Assembly: GCA_026929865.2 (NCBI GenBank)
Contig: CM049418.1
Span: 6,781,501 to 6,845,500, forward strand
Direction of reading: 5' to 3'
DNA: 64,000 nt
Source of the DNA: Hyperoplus lanceolatus
Lineage: Eukaryota > Chordata > Actinopteri > Uranoscopiformes > Ammodytidae
Below the pieces are notes generated by a model. The model was not told where the DNA came from. It searched no databases and was given only the letters and a program-made list of their open reading frames with translations. This document shows, piece after piece, positions 10,190-49,067 of the stretch (the stretch's first letter is position 1; every line of letters begins with the position of its first letter). Both the position numbers and the translations under genes were made by a program.

Positions 10190-10935
10190 CTTATTTATCC
10201 TCGAGAGACCAATTGAGGGGTGACCCTCATTTACAATGGTGTCGAGTTCAAATAAATTCCAAGGAAAAACAACAATACATACACAATATTCAATGCAAAT
10301 ACATCAAATACACAACAACAGGTGAAGAAAAAACAATTGAAACATTTACATAGTGGTGAAGAGTGGCAGCAATTAAAATGAAATGGGTGAAAGTACAATA
10401 TAGCCTAATTAAAACAGTTACAGGTAGAGTTTGGCAGATTTAAGATAGTTTGTTTAAATTGATTAAAGGATATGAAGGTATTTAGTTTAATTTGTTGCTG
10501 TAAGTTGTTCCAGGAGTCGCGGGCACTTAAGCTAAAAGCTGTCTTTCCCAGCTCAGACCGGGCTTGTGGGACATAAAGCATGAGCATTTCAGTGGAAATT
10601 TGCAACATTTCTGTTAAATAACGAGGAAGCTTCCCGGTCAAGGCTTTGTAAATAAAAATATGCCAATGTGCATCACGTCTCTCTTTAAGGGAGTACCACC
10701 CAACCTTTTCATATAAAAGACAATGGTGTGTGTCATAAGCATCTCCTGTGATGAACCTTAAAGCAGAGTGAAAAACAGAGTCTAGGAGTTTAAGACATGA
10801 ATGAGATGCATGCCGGTAAACCACATCACCGTAATCAAGGACAGACATAAAAACTGCCTCAATAATCCTTTTCCTACTACAGCTTACAGCTAGGAAGCAT
10901 GGCTTGTACACCCTTGTACAAACTGTTCATATAAC
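10190..10935 (-). pseudogene. 5'-truncated LINE, C-terminal part of ORF2
   Basis: A minus-strand frame from 10911 to 10405 encodes the C-terminal part of a non-LTR retrotransposon reverse transcriptase. LDYGDVVYRHAS is the usual motif after the polymerase domain, and it is followed by a region rich in Trp and Leu. The frame ends at a stop at 10405. The upstream finger and palm motifs and the endonuclease are missing, so it is a truncated insertion. Roughly 200 bp of possible 3' tail follows. Confidence 0.75.
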
Positions 10936-10938
10936 CCT

Positions 10939-12192
10939 TACCGTGTTTCCCCCAGGTTCACACAGCGCCGCCGCTGCTATATATATATTTATTTATTTTT
11001 TGCCGCATGCGGAGCCTGTCTCATATCCGCACGTCACCCACGCTCCCAACGGGTGGACACTCGCGCAGCTTACCGCTAGGAATGTCTGCTGAAAGTTCTA
11101 CAGCTCAGGGTTTTTAAGCCATGAATTGATGAACTTGCATCAATGAAAAATATGTCAGTTTTCTAAAAGCTTTAAATAGGCCAATCTGTGTGGCTAAAAA
11201 ATAGCATGCTAATATTGATGTTTGATTGTGTCAAGTGTCTAAGGATGAATGCAAACATTATCTGGTTATGTGTAATGTAGCTAACGTTAGCTAGCTGCTC
11301 CCTTTTGTTTCCAGTGGTGGCTATTTTCATTACCAATGTAAACTGTCATAAATAGTTTACACCGGTGCTGGGTCATGATTCCTAAAAAAAATTATATTCC
11401 ATAACAGCTTTCTCAATGAACCTGAATGTTGTCTTCTCCTTCACAGAAAAAAAAAAAAATTTCCACTAAATTGTTTCTAGAAAAGGCACAGATCGGTTGA
11501 TTTTTATTCACCAGAATGCAGGAAATTAAGTGTTAAATTAAAAATGTTCTGGGGGGTGCCCCCATACCCCCCTACGATAATTTGTACCCCCAAATGTTAA
11601 AACAAAACCTAGCCTATTTGCCCTGTGCGCAGGTTGGTTTACAATATACATAGATAGGTATGTTGTTTTTACTTTTTGGATTAAAAAGAAGTCATGTCGG
11701 TAAACTACATGTCTGGCCCTTAGTGTGATTATCATATCGTAGAGTGGCCCTTTGTGAAAATGAGTTTGACACCCCTGTCTAATTGATAGTTCCTACATTC
11801 AAACGACATCACTGCAGCACGCATATTCTTATAGTCCAGGTTGTGGCCCAAATAAATTATGTTCATAGCTTGACTGCTGTGCGTTAAAGGGGTGATGAAT
11901 GCAAGCTTAGAGAATAAATCCAGGCGAACCAAAACATCTCAAAAATAGCTTAGGGGCTAGGGTTAAACTTGTTTAAGAGTCAGCATCAATTATCCTATCT
12001 ATAGTAATACACAAGACTCCTTGAATGGGATTTAAGTGCATATTCTCCTCTCAAAGTGCATCAGATTCATGCATTCAAATTTAAAGGGTACAAAAAACTT
12101 TCGGACGGGGGGGCATGCCCCCGGACCCCCCTAGAGGGTTCGGGGGACCACACCACCGCCGCTGAAAAAAATCCTGCTGGAAACACTGTAGC
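10939..12192. mobile_element. probable hAT-type element, degraded
   Basis: The left end ACCGTGTTTCCCCCAGG resembles the reverse complement of the right end (TACAGTGTTTCCAGCAGGA). The interior holds GGGGGGTGCCCCCATACCCC and CATGCCCCCGGACCCCCC, which mirror each other as subterminal inverted repeats. An older hAT end (GTTTGACACCCCTG) lies inside at about 11765. I found no clear target duplication. Confidence 0.45.
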
Positions 12193-12390
12193 TACACACC
12201 AAACTATTTTCATGTTTCTGCTTATAACTCAGAATAGCATACACTAGTATTACACACGCCTTTTAATCACAAAACTGTATAATCTTTGCAAAAAATGCAC
12301 ATTGTTTGTATCACCTTCATACACATTAGTCACTCCGGCAGGCTGTTGTAAAAGATACTACCACACCGTGGTAAACAATTACAAAACATG

Positions 12391-12463
12391 TGCCCCGTGT
12401 GAGGCTCGAACTCACGACCTTCAGATTATGAGACTGACGCGCTGCCTACTGCGCCAACGAGGC
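12391..12463 (-). tRNA. tRNA-Met(CAT)
   Basis: Elongator tRNA-Met, 73 nt, identical to 2402-2474, but in unrelated flanks and with an AAAA run on the plus strand at about 12383-12386, giving a TTTT terminator on the transcribed strand. This is the best candidate for an active Met gene in the window. Confidence 0.95.
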
Positions 12464-12520
12464 CTGGGAAGGCAGGTCACCAGAAGTCTTTATATTGGAA
12501 CAATTATCATGGTGTACACC

Positions 12521-12620
12521 AGTGGTTTTCAAACTGGGGCTTGCCCCCCTTATGACGGGGGGTGGGCGCGGATGAATATGTAAAAAAAAATAAAAAAATA
12601 ATTAAAAAAATTTGCGCTCT
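12521..12620. repeat. hAT-type terminal fragment
   Basis: CCAGTGGTTTTCAAACTGGGG is a familiar hAT terminus. A G/C-rich block and an A-rich stretch follow. The partner end was not identified. Confidence 0.4.
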
Positions 12621-12753
12621 GCCTGTTTTTCTAGCAAAATAAACGTGTGTAGCTTCTATATGCCAGGGACACGGCTCTCTCTACATTAAAATACCCTATC
12701 CATAGTTCAGGGCGCAGCGGTCAAGTTACTGTTCAACAAAAGGAGCATTAAGT

Positions 12754-13160
12754 TGTTTTGAGGTGCATATATGCATATCTGCACCTCAAAACCATGGTCG
12801 GATATGCCTTTTTTTTTCTCTCGTGATCGCGTATGTCACATGACTCACGTGTCCGCAAGAGACTTATCTTGCACATTATTTTAGTCTGTTGTGAATCTGA
12901 AGTGTTTTCACACAACACAATTAGTTTTAACTTTATTCTCGACCAAAGGCTGCCGTCCTCTAGATGTTGTTCAAAACACCTGGCAATGCGCGACATTTCC
13001 CTTCTGCTCTCTGGACCAGCCGAAAGTTAAACTATCAGGTGAGGGAGGGGCCGAGCGGATCAAGGGTTCACTGCATTTAAAAGCCTGCAAGCCCCAGCGT
13101 GTGGAACAACGATAGTTTAATTACGATTATTTTGTTTTCATGATTGAGGGAAGCCGTAAT
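12754..13160. repeat. dispersed repeat, copy B
   Basis: Second copy of the repeat at 318-680, in the same orientation. It carries an extra insertion around 12890-12925. Confidence 0.7.
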
Positions 13161-13199
13161 AGTAATCGAAATTGAAATTCAAGTTATTGCCCAGCCTCT

Positions 13200-14640
13200 C
13201 AAGAAGGATGACTTAAATTGGGATCAATTTGGAGAGGTTTTAAATGGCTATATTTATTCTCAAATGTTATCATTTTGGCGCTGGTGATTTTCCTTTGGAG
13301 CTGGGTAAATCCTCTTTGGGGGGAGCTGAAAATTTCTCTATGCATGAAAAACCCTGTACATGTATTACTAAGAAAAGTCATATTCAGGTCATGCCCATCT
13401 GTTGTTTCTTGTTGAGCTTGAATTCACTATTCTTTTTGAGCATGCAGTAGGCCTACCTTTGAGTTTTTGTATTGCCATGTTCATCATAATAAACATACTA
13501 TTATGCAGGCATATTTGTTCACCCCCATGTGCATAAGAGGATTACAAACTTAATAAATATCCCTTTAAAGTTCATTTAGCACAGATAAAAAATGTGTGAT
13601 TAATTGCGAGTTAACTATGGACAACCACGTGATTTAATATTAAGCCCTTATTTACTTAATTCACTATTTATTTCATCATGTATTTATTTGAGCATTTATT
13701 AATTTATTCCTGCATTTATTTATTTATATTATGTCATTTTCCGTCCTTCATAGTATTTTGCAAATTGTGCTACAATGAGCAAATTTCTAAAAGCCAGAAA
13801 CGATGAATTGACAATGTATAGAAGTGCCTCCCATTGTCCACCAAGCGCTGCTCGTTCCCAATGGACACCCTGTTTAACCCTTGAACCTTATGTTGAACGC
13901 ACGCCGCAAACTTAGGCTACATAATCGAGATAGGCTATGTGATATAATTTTCTCGTAGCAATGCAAAATATTCAAATTGATATATTGTTATGGAGTTCAT
14001 GACGCTACAAAAAGGCACACAGCCGTTCTGCGATCTGCATAATTCGGAATGTTGTAACTAAATAAGTAATTAATGCCTCAGTTGCAACAGTTTAATCTTT
14101 GAAACTAGCTGCCTGTAAACTGCACCGCACAAATTACTTTAAGATGGGGAGCCACAAGTTACGCCTTCACATTGCGTCATTTAATAAGGCAAAAAATTAC
14201 CTAAAATAGGTGTAGTTGATATTAACTTTTTCTGCAACATTATATCGACTCTGATGCGTCAGCATACGCTACCAAAGTATTGATTAAATGCAACAAAATC
14301 ACGCCCGAGTTTAGTTTCCAAACTCATAGGCCTAGCCAAAAAAAAGTGTTAAACTTATGAAAGGAGCCCGACATTTGACCTTGAAAAAGAATATAACCCC
14401 CATTTAATGTATCAGGCTTCTATATATTTTGTGTATTAGGCCTAATTAGGCTACTTAACTCTTCGGCCATTAAAACTGCTTGCAAACTGACGGTGAACAT
14501 AGCATAGGCCGAAGACACTGCAGAAAACACGCTAAAATTAGCCCATTTAGCATAAACACATTTAGGCGTACACAGGAAATAAATCAAAGCTACAAAAAGC
14601 AATGAAGCTCATATAGGCCTGCTAGGCTACATTGTGGTAT
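13200..14640. other. no gene seen
   Basis: AT-rich sequence without supported exons, RNA genes or repeats with identifiable ends. Confidence 0.5.
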
Positions 14641-14654
14641 GAAATGGACAATAA

Positions 14655-14990
14655 CTCACCTACATGCTGCGAAAAACGTCGAGGAAAAAGAAACTTTTTA
14701 TGCTGCGTTGTTCTCCAAACGGCCTCGCTGAGCATGTCCCGAGCATTGTTACTAGCTCCTTAACTTCTTCCTTGTGTCCAGATCCATCACCTAAGTGTTT
14801 AACACATAATCGCTATTCGCTATAATTTCTACTTCTTGGAGTAGAACTTTTAAACATAAAGTTATCCATCATTTTAAAATAACTGCGCTACTGCGTCCAC
14901 GGATGAGTGCGCCAGTCCGTCGAATAAGCTAACGTCGAGACGCTGAGGCGCCTTCAATTAAGAAGCAGCAGCCAATAGGCGAAGCCCTGA
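14655..14990 (-). promoter_or_regulatory. possible minus-strand promoter and 5' exon
   Basis: On the minus strand a CCTATTGGCT CCAAT box (about 14972-14981) is followed by a CpG-containing stretch and then by a strong donor-like GTAG|GTGAGT near 14658. No coding exon in phase was found downstream, so this may be a noncoding first exon or chance. It lies outside the chn1 model. Confidence 0.25.
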
Positions 14991-16857
14991 GATATCACAC
15001 CACCAAAAATAGTCATATCATTATGCTCTGTCTGACCACATTATAGAACTACTAGTTTACTACCTTCTGTTTTTTTTAAATACACCAAGTGTAGGTTTCA
15101 CTGCTGTAACAAAGTAGGCTAAGCCTATATAACCTTATTCTAAGATGCAGGATCAAGTTTAATGTGCAACACCCTAGCTCATAAAATATAATAGGCTAAA
15201 TTGTTTCATTAGTAAAAAAAAAAACAATATAGAGCAATGGTGGGAGTCAAGACCACTCCTTTCCATCTAAAAAATATGGATTGTGGTGGAGGAAATTTCC
15301 ATATATTTTTCTAGTAGGCTGTACTAGTTGCATTTTTGCATTAAGTTTCTCTGGGCTCTGAAAATAAAACAACATTTTTTTGGCAGATCTACTGACACAA
15401 ATAGACATTGCTGCATTTTAAGGTAGAAAAAAGTTAAAAGGACCAGCTGATACAAAGGTACCTCTGCAATATTACAATGCATCTAATACATCAATACATA
15501 TCACATAATGAAGAGCTGGACCACTTGCGTATCCTCATTCCTCATGAGTGAAAATTCAGATATGTTACAAACTGAGAGCCATATTTAATAATTTAATTTC
15601 ACCATGCATAAACCATATAGAAAATACTTTACAGCAATGACAATAATAATTAAAAAGGCAACTGTCACAGATCATTGAAGGCTCACATGTTGTCATCAGG
15701 TTAATGTGATGATAGTCGTTAGTAGATGGTTAGATCAACAGAGATGTAATAAGCAAATAAACACTTTTAAAATAAAGAACACATAAAAAAATAAAAACAC
15801 AATCATAATGTAAAACATTTAAATTAAATAAACTAGAAAAAATAATTACACCCAACCAAGCATGGGTGCACTTGATTTATTTAGCTAAATGAAGCGCACT
15901 TAAACAGGGGACCCCCACACACCTGAAAAAATGGGGTAGAAATGAATTAAGTGTGTTAGCTGGAGATTCGGAAGGGGCTACATGCAGAAGGCATCTATTG
16001 TACACCTCTACCTCTTTCAAATGGCACTAGTTAAAACAAAAGAAAAAGAAAATTCATGGTATATACACTCTTTCATATTACAGATTGGCAACATCGTCCC
16101 ATGATTAATACTGCGTTCATCACAACAAAGCATGGTCAAAACATCATCAATGTGCAGCGATTAGCCAGCACCTGATTTTCACATGTCTGCAAGTAAGTAA
16201 AATCAAATTCTCTCAGTAGAATTCCTGTAAAAAAAAAAAAATTAAATAAAAGTATAGAAAAATATATCCAACTGGCCCTTTCTTTACTTAAGTGTAAGCA
16301 ATAATATTTCTTACAGTTTCACAGTTAGTTGCCATGTTGGTGGACTCACTATACAGCCTAATCTTCAACCAGCACACATACAGTATTTGTTGTATTTGTT
16401 ATATTGCTAGTTTAATACTTTGACCTTTGATATTTAAATTATACGCTCTCTTCTGTAATCTAACCTGTGTTAAAGAAAAAGCCCATAAATATATTGTTCA
16501 AAGAAAAAAAGCAAATAATCTGGTTCTGGAGCATTCCCTACTTTAAGTGTCTGAATTATCCCACTCAGGCCAATAACGTTGACAGGACTAGAAATGATTA
16601 GTGCGTTTCGATTTGGCATTCAGGCAACTGAAGATGATTTCAGTTAGTCTTTTGGGCACAACATCTACATGTTAATGCTGCTCAATTACAACACTGCTTT
16701 ATATGAAATGACAAAACCACAACCATGTTTCTGTTTCAAGTCACTAATGATGTGTTCCTCTCCTCACCATCTGCCCCGGGTGGGAAGCGATCTAAACAAG
16801 ATTGGAAATGAAATACTTTGTGTAACTTCCGGCTATTTTTTCAGGCCGTACAGAGAA
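14991..16857. other. no gene seen
   Basis: AT-rich intergenic sequence with no supported exon. It could include distal parts of a long chn1 3' UTR, but nothing in the sequence proves that. Confidence 0.45.
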
Positions 16858-17146
16858 CTACACTCAACATTTCAGAGTGGCCTTTTATTGTGGACAGTCT
16901 AAGGCACACCTGTGCACTAATCATGATGTCAGATCAGCATCTTGATGTGGCACACCTGTGAGGTGGGATGGATTATCTCAGCAAAGCAGAAGTGCTCACT
17001 ATCACACATTTAGACAGATTTGTGAACAATGTTTGAGAGAAATGGTACAATTGTATATCTGGAATGAATTTTAGATCTTTAAGTCCATCTCATGAAAAAT
17101 GGGAGCAAAAACAAAAGTGTTGCGTTTATATTTTTGTTGAGTGTAG
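16858..17146. mobile_element. short TIR element (internally deleted)
   Basis: It begins CTACACTCAACA and ends with the exact inverse TGTTGAGTGTAG. The interior (GTGGCACACCTGTGAGGTGG, CAAAAGTGTTGCGTTTATAT) is a sequence I recognise as a widespread vertebrate DNA-transposon remnant. I cannot name the superfamily with confidence. Confidence 0.75.
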
Positions 17147-17599
17147 AAAGGGCTAACAATACCAAACCATTGATTTAAACTGACCAGGATGAAACTGAAT
17201 TTCAAAATTTAGAGGCAAAATGGGCAGGTGGAGAAGTGACAGAACAGGGTTGGTTCAGATAACGTTGAGAAAACATTACAGCTACTTCAGCTTCATAGAT
17301 GTTATCAAGCGGTGATAAAACTGAAGAAAAAAAAATCTTTAGCGAAAGCTTGTCACATGACATGAGTTTTTAAAAGAGGATTGGACAAATAATAGGTCCA
17401 AGTCACTTAAGTTCCATTCACAAAAGTGATTCACTTTTTCCATTCTTTCATTCATCTATAGTTATGAAGTCAGTGCTCCATCTTCAGTCTTAAAGGGACA
17501 CCTTGACATGAAGAGAAAAACTGAACATACTAAATAATCTCTTACCACTGGAATTTCAGAAGAACTTGCTATTGTGGCCAGCCATATCATTACGTTTCT

Positions 17600-18168
17600 T
17601 CACGGCCAAATACTAACAATGCTAACCCTAACAGTTTTTTCTCCCAACAGAGAGACCCAAAATAAAACAAATAAAAACCGTCAAGGTCAAAGAGATAAAT
17701 TGAAGATGGACCACACAGTGTTTCGCCTACATAGATAAAGTAGTGTTGTTGTAATGCTACCGTTGATGTCTTTTCTTCCGGCTCATCAAAAGACACAGTA
17801 GTTGTTTATTTATATCAAGTAAGGCTGGATTTAAGAATGTAGTGTTCCAGTTAATCACTTTGCTACAGTCAGAACAAACTGTGGATTTTCTGAGGAAGCT
17901 TCAAGTCTGTTGTGTGAGATGTTCAACGTTTAAATGTAGGGAAACACTGCATCCTTCTAAATACAGTATCTAATCCTTCATAAGCATTTCCTTCATTGTT
18001 CATTTATTTCATCCGCTTCTCACAAAAACAGGTATGGTACTGTTTGTCCTTTTATGCAAGATGCGCATTTCAGCATGTTGCTTCTTCATTTTCTGGTCAA
18101 AAAAAAAAGTCACTTTTAGCAGGAGGAAAAAAAGGCATAGAAGCCGGTGTGTCCTTCCTCTCCTCATC
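17600..18168 (-). other. chn1: chn1 3' untranslated region (approximate)
   Basis: Sequence after the chn1 stop codon. AATAAA signals on the minus strand lie at 18003-18008 and 17805-17810. Which site is used, and whether the UTR extends further, cannot be told from sequence. Confidence 0.5.
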
Positions 18169-32481
<14,313 letters not shown>

Positions 32482-32500
<19 letters not shown>

Positions 32501-32587
32501 CTTGATGTTGTGATATGATGATTAAGATGAACAATGTACTGGCAGATCCAACAATTTCCCAGCGAAAAGGCACCCACCTAGATCCTG
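32482..32587 (-). other. chn1: chn1 exon 2: 5' UTR end and alpha2 start codon
   Basis: The acceptor CTCCTTCAG lies just above 32587 on the minus strand. About 85 nt of leader and the start ATG (32498-32500) follow, then MALNVF and the donor at 32482. No in-frame upstream coding was seen. Confidence 0.7.
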
Positions 32588-32927
32588 AAGGAGAACAGAT
32601 TAAAACAAATTACATAAAGGATAGGATTCCCTTATTAAGCTGCCCCTGGCTCAAATGAAGAACAGCTGCTGAGTAAAGATAAACTAAATAAATTATGAAG
32701 CAAAGGTTGTAAAATAGGCTCACGAGAGCGGTTACTTCAGTCGGCGAGTTGAACCCAGGATAAGACACGAAGCTGACTCATGTTTTTCTTTTTTAAATTA
32801 CAATGAAAAGAAAATCACGCGTTGTTTCATAGCTTAAGTGCACCAACGTTGGTTTGCATTACTGTAAAGTAAACACACAGTATATCTATTTTACGATTAG
32901 CTAATAACATCCAAAATCCATTCTTAC

Positions 32928-32960
32928 AATGTGGTCGCCATCTTGCTGCGTCACGTGACC
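32928..32960 (-). promoter_or_regulatory. chn1: chn1 alpha2 promoter core and probable first noncoding exon
   Basis: The minus strand carries the palindromic E-box GTCACGTGAC (32950-32959) followed within 6 bases by AAGATGGCGACC (32933-32944), a YY1-type motif usually found at or just after a start site. A consensus donor (ATT|GTAAGA) follows at 32928. This layout suggests a TATA-less promoter with a very short first exon spliced to the exon at 32482-32587. The transcription start is inferred. Confidence 0.6.
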
Positions 32961-33025
32961 AGTCCGTCTCTCTCTCCCTCTCTCCGGAGTAACTATGACA
33001 ACGAGCATTAATCACGGCATGAAGT

Positions 33026-33100
33026 AATGGTGCGTTCCAGTTGTACTGGGAACTGGGATTTCCGACTTCAAAGTTGGAAATTTAGAATGGAACGCCCGTA
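33026..33100. mobile_element. small MITE next to the chn1 promoter
   Basis: GGTGCGTTCCAG at the left and TGGAACGCCC at the right form a short inverted repeat around a GGAACTGGGA-type core. It sits about 70 bp upstream of the chn1 E-box. Confidence 0.55.
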
Positions 33101-33873
33101 AGCTTTCTCTATTATCCTGACAGTAGGGACGATCATCGAAAATTAAGAATAAAAAAAATAATATATATAATAAAAACAAAAGATGTCTAAAAATTAAGAT
33201 TATTATTATGTTTTTATTTTAAATTCGATCACAAATACTTGATCTGAAGTATTAATAGTCCACATGGCCAACGTACGCAAACACACACAGACGCAATATA
33301 CTTGGTTAAGACAATGTAATAAAAAATAATAACTTTTTAATTTCTATTTAAGTAATAAAAAAATTACGAAGGAAAAATTAAAAATAAATTATATTATATT
33401 TATATTTGCCGGATGTTTAACAACTGTTTATTGTCTATTTTCAGTGAGAGGAACTTGTTTCAATAAGACATAAATCTCTTTATATTGACGCCTCTTTACT
33501 GCCTTCATGTGGCCACAATGAGATACTACACCCACAGACATTTATGGAGCCAGTCCAACAGTTTTCAATCGTTCTCAAACAGTTAACAGCGCGCGAGTGC
33601 AGGCGCTCTCCTGTGGCCATCAATCATTACTACAACCACACTGGTTGCTAGGCACAATTACTTACAAGCAACATTTTTGGCTAAAAAAAATATTTGTGTT
33701 GCTGAACTCGCATTGTAAAAATGTATTTACAAATTTAAGAATAAGTAGGCCCTACAATTTAATTTTATACATTTTTACATATGTTTTCTTATTCATATTT
33801 TCTTAATAATGATCAAGACATTTCGTGCACAATGTCCAAAGAGCACAAATTGCAGTAAATGCACGTTTACAAA

Positions 33874-33987
<114 letters not shown>

Positions 33988-34793
33988 AACAGAAAAAAGA
34001 GAAATTGGTTTAGTGTTTTTTCATTATTATTCTGAAAGGGCTACCTTGTGTTCAAAATTGTATTTATATCATAGATAGTATATAAAGATTGATATGTACC
34101 AAGAGACAGTGATGTGCGGTGAGGTCAGTGAGGCACTGAATTCTGAAAGCCTCATTACTAAACCCTGCCCCTATATGCAATATTATAATCAATAATCAAA
34201 AACAATAATAGTTTTCATAATACACACACACACACACGAGTGGCAACAGCTGTTTGAGACACTAAATTGAGAACTACAGATGTATCGCGTTTTACTTAAT
34301 TTTTTCTCTCTACCGGAACTAGTGCTTGTATGTAAATGTGTCTAGCTTTATAGCGTTTTATTTTGAAAGGTTTAACCGGGAGTATTACTAGTATGTGATT
34401 GCGTCTGGCTTCTTACTGTCATAATGTATTGTTCAATGCGTACTGAAGTTTCGCTTGGGTGTTGTTTAAAGTAACTTTACTTCAAGAGAGTAATCTTTGC
34501 TCATGTAGAAGTTTGTGGTAATAGTTCTTGCTTGACCTGATTAGCCAACTGCTTAACACAAACCGTTAGCTTAAGCGAGGGGAGCTAATAAATTGTAGCC
34601 TACCTTCCTCCTTCTAAAATAAAGTTTCTAACGTGTGCTTTGTTGAAATTAAGTTCTTATTTTGTCCGTTTTAATTTACAGATATTAACTGGTTAGTATA
34701 TTGAGACTTTCGAACGGCAAATAGATTTTAAAAACGCGAATAAATGTTGCTTGTATGTAATTACGCCTAGCGGCCGTTGTAGTAACTACTTAT

Positions 34794-34872
34794 GGCCACA
34801 GGAGGGCGCCAGGAGTCATGCCTTGGATTTACTAGGTGTAGTATCTTATTGTGGTCACCAGGGGGCGACACC
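34794..34872 (+). promoter_or_regulatory. pair of CTCF-like motifs
   Basis: GGCCACAGGAGGGCGCCAGG (34794-34813) and GGTCACCAGGGGGCGACACC (34853-34872) each fit the CTCF core (CCA-C/T-AGRGGGCGC type). They share orientation and lie 40 bp apart. They occupy the intergenic space between chn1 and slain1. Confidence 0.45.
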
Positions 34873-35269
34873 ATCCGTGCCTTCAATACTACACCAATTT
34901 AACGTCCCTTTTGCGTTTTACCTGTGTGTAGTACCTCAGTATGGCCATATGGCAGTATTGAGGCATACTGATAAAGACATTTATGTCTTGACCTTTTATA
35001 TACTATCTATGGTCTTGTCACGTTCCCTTCACTGAAAATAGACAAGGAATAGTTCTTAAACACCCGGCAAATATACTAAAATAAAAGTGCTTAGAATATG
35101 AAACAACCTTGAAGTGTTTGCGGTCAGTAATATATCGTATCGTATATATAGATAAAGTCAAATGTTAAGGAAATGGAAAGGAGGCTTCAATTCTGGACCT
35201 AAAAGACAACTGCTGTCAATATGGAACACTGTTTATATTTCAGTGAGACTGGCAGAGAGGTGTTATTAC

Positions 35270-35567
35270 CTAGCCCTCTCAGGAACTTTTAAATATTTCT
35301 GAAACAGTCTAATTTTTCCATCCAGAGGAATGTTCCGTTTTGTCGACCGACCACAGCAAAGGTTTAATTTACCAGTTAACCCGCTGTTCGCTAATTGAAC
35401 AGGGCTGAATACCTCATTGCTCTGATTGGCCATAGTGCTTTCCAATTGCGTACAGTGGTATTTGCAATGCACACAGTTGCCGCCCCTTGAGATGGGAAGG
35501 TTATATTGATCGTGGCCAGAACCTATATCGTTCTGGATGTGGGTCTGTATTTCCAGGCTAGTTTACT
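35270..35567. repeat. dispersed repeat, copy 1 (pair with 42066-42315)
   Basis: Shares long blocks with 42066-42315: GACCGACCA, AATTTACCAGTTAACC, GCCGCCCCTTGAG and TATTGATCGTGGCCAGA, ending in a TTTCCAGGCTA terminus. Confidence 0.8.
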
Positions 35568-35599
35568 GGTCTTAATCAACATGAAGCAGAGAGGCAAAA

Positions 35600-36598
35600 G
35601 GAAATCTTTATTTCATCGTGTTTTATTGAAACCTTTTCACTCATTCAGTCCGTCATAGTAGCAAAAAAGTATCAGGATGATGTGGAATGTAGTAACAGTA
35701 ATTCAAAAACAAGTCACATATTGCAACAACAAAAAAACAAACAGGTGCTACATTATGCAGTGAAATCTCCCAACAACTTCCAATTAAGTGATTTTCTGCC
35801 CACTGAAAATCCATCAAATCAAATGTAAAAGAAGTGTAAACATTAGTAAACAGAACATCAAAATATCTTAATTTATACAAAGTGCAAGAAGAAAAAAGTC
35901 CTTATTAGGTAGTTGAACAATTTTAAAGTGTTAATATGCGCAGCTGTGATGTCATGGTGGGACAATTTTGTAAACACATTCACCCGTTTTCATTTTGGTC
36001 AAGATTCACATTTAAAATCATTAATATATATGTATATACGGACACTTAGTAGTTAGATTTGTACACCAATACACACTTTAATGTCTTGCTTGTATATAAA
36101 TTAGACCAAATGTGCCCAAACCAACAGGGACTGATTCAAGTTTAGCAGCATCATTGGCGCTTGTTGCCAGAGGGGGAAAACACCCGATTAGTCAAAATAA
36201 ATATATATATATATAAATAAATAAATAAATAAATAAATAAATACAGTACCGTTAGGGTCATTTCATTTCATAAAACTGGCAACCCTCTTTTGCCGGTTAG
36301 TATCACTGGTAAACCAAAAGTGGGTGGTTTATTGCACAAGAGCAACAGTGAACATTGTCCCACTTGGCACGTACCAAACTCAACTTGTGAATGTCAAGCT
36401 AATCGGTAAAATGAGACCTTCCCCAAAGTGCATCTGCATAGAATTGAAAGGATGTGTGTGTTATGCAGGTTGTCTGATTCAAAGTTACTTTAATCGAACC
36501 CATTCAAATGTCCCAAATAACATTTGTATATTGAGGTTTTAGTGAGTTACCCCAGCCAGCAGGGTGCCACTGAACTACAGCACCGGTTCAGTTATTCA
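35600..36598 (-). other. slain1: slain1 3' untranslated region (approximate)
   Basis: AATAAA signals on the minus strand lie at 36328-36333 (about 270 nt after the stop) and at 35622-35627 and 35607-35612. A TA-rich stretch and a (TAAA)n tract lie at about 36196-36243. The long form would end near 35600, just before the repeat at 35270-35567. Confidence 0.5.
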
Positions 36599-48750
<12,152 letters not shown>

Positions 48751-48947
48751 CGGACGAGCGGTTCGTCCTATTCAGCATCCAGACAATAGCGCTGACTGAG
48801 AAGCTTCCAACGTGGATGACAAATGGTGGACAGGTGTAGGCTAGTGAGCTGTCCCGGCTCATACACTGATTTGTGGATTCTGGTGGCGGTAGTAAGCCGT
48901 CTAGTACGCCTGTCTGGACTGTCACCCAATGGGGAGACGGTTTGACT

Positions 48948-49067
<120 letters not shown>

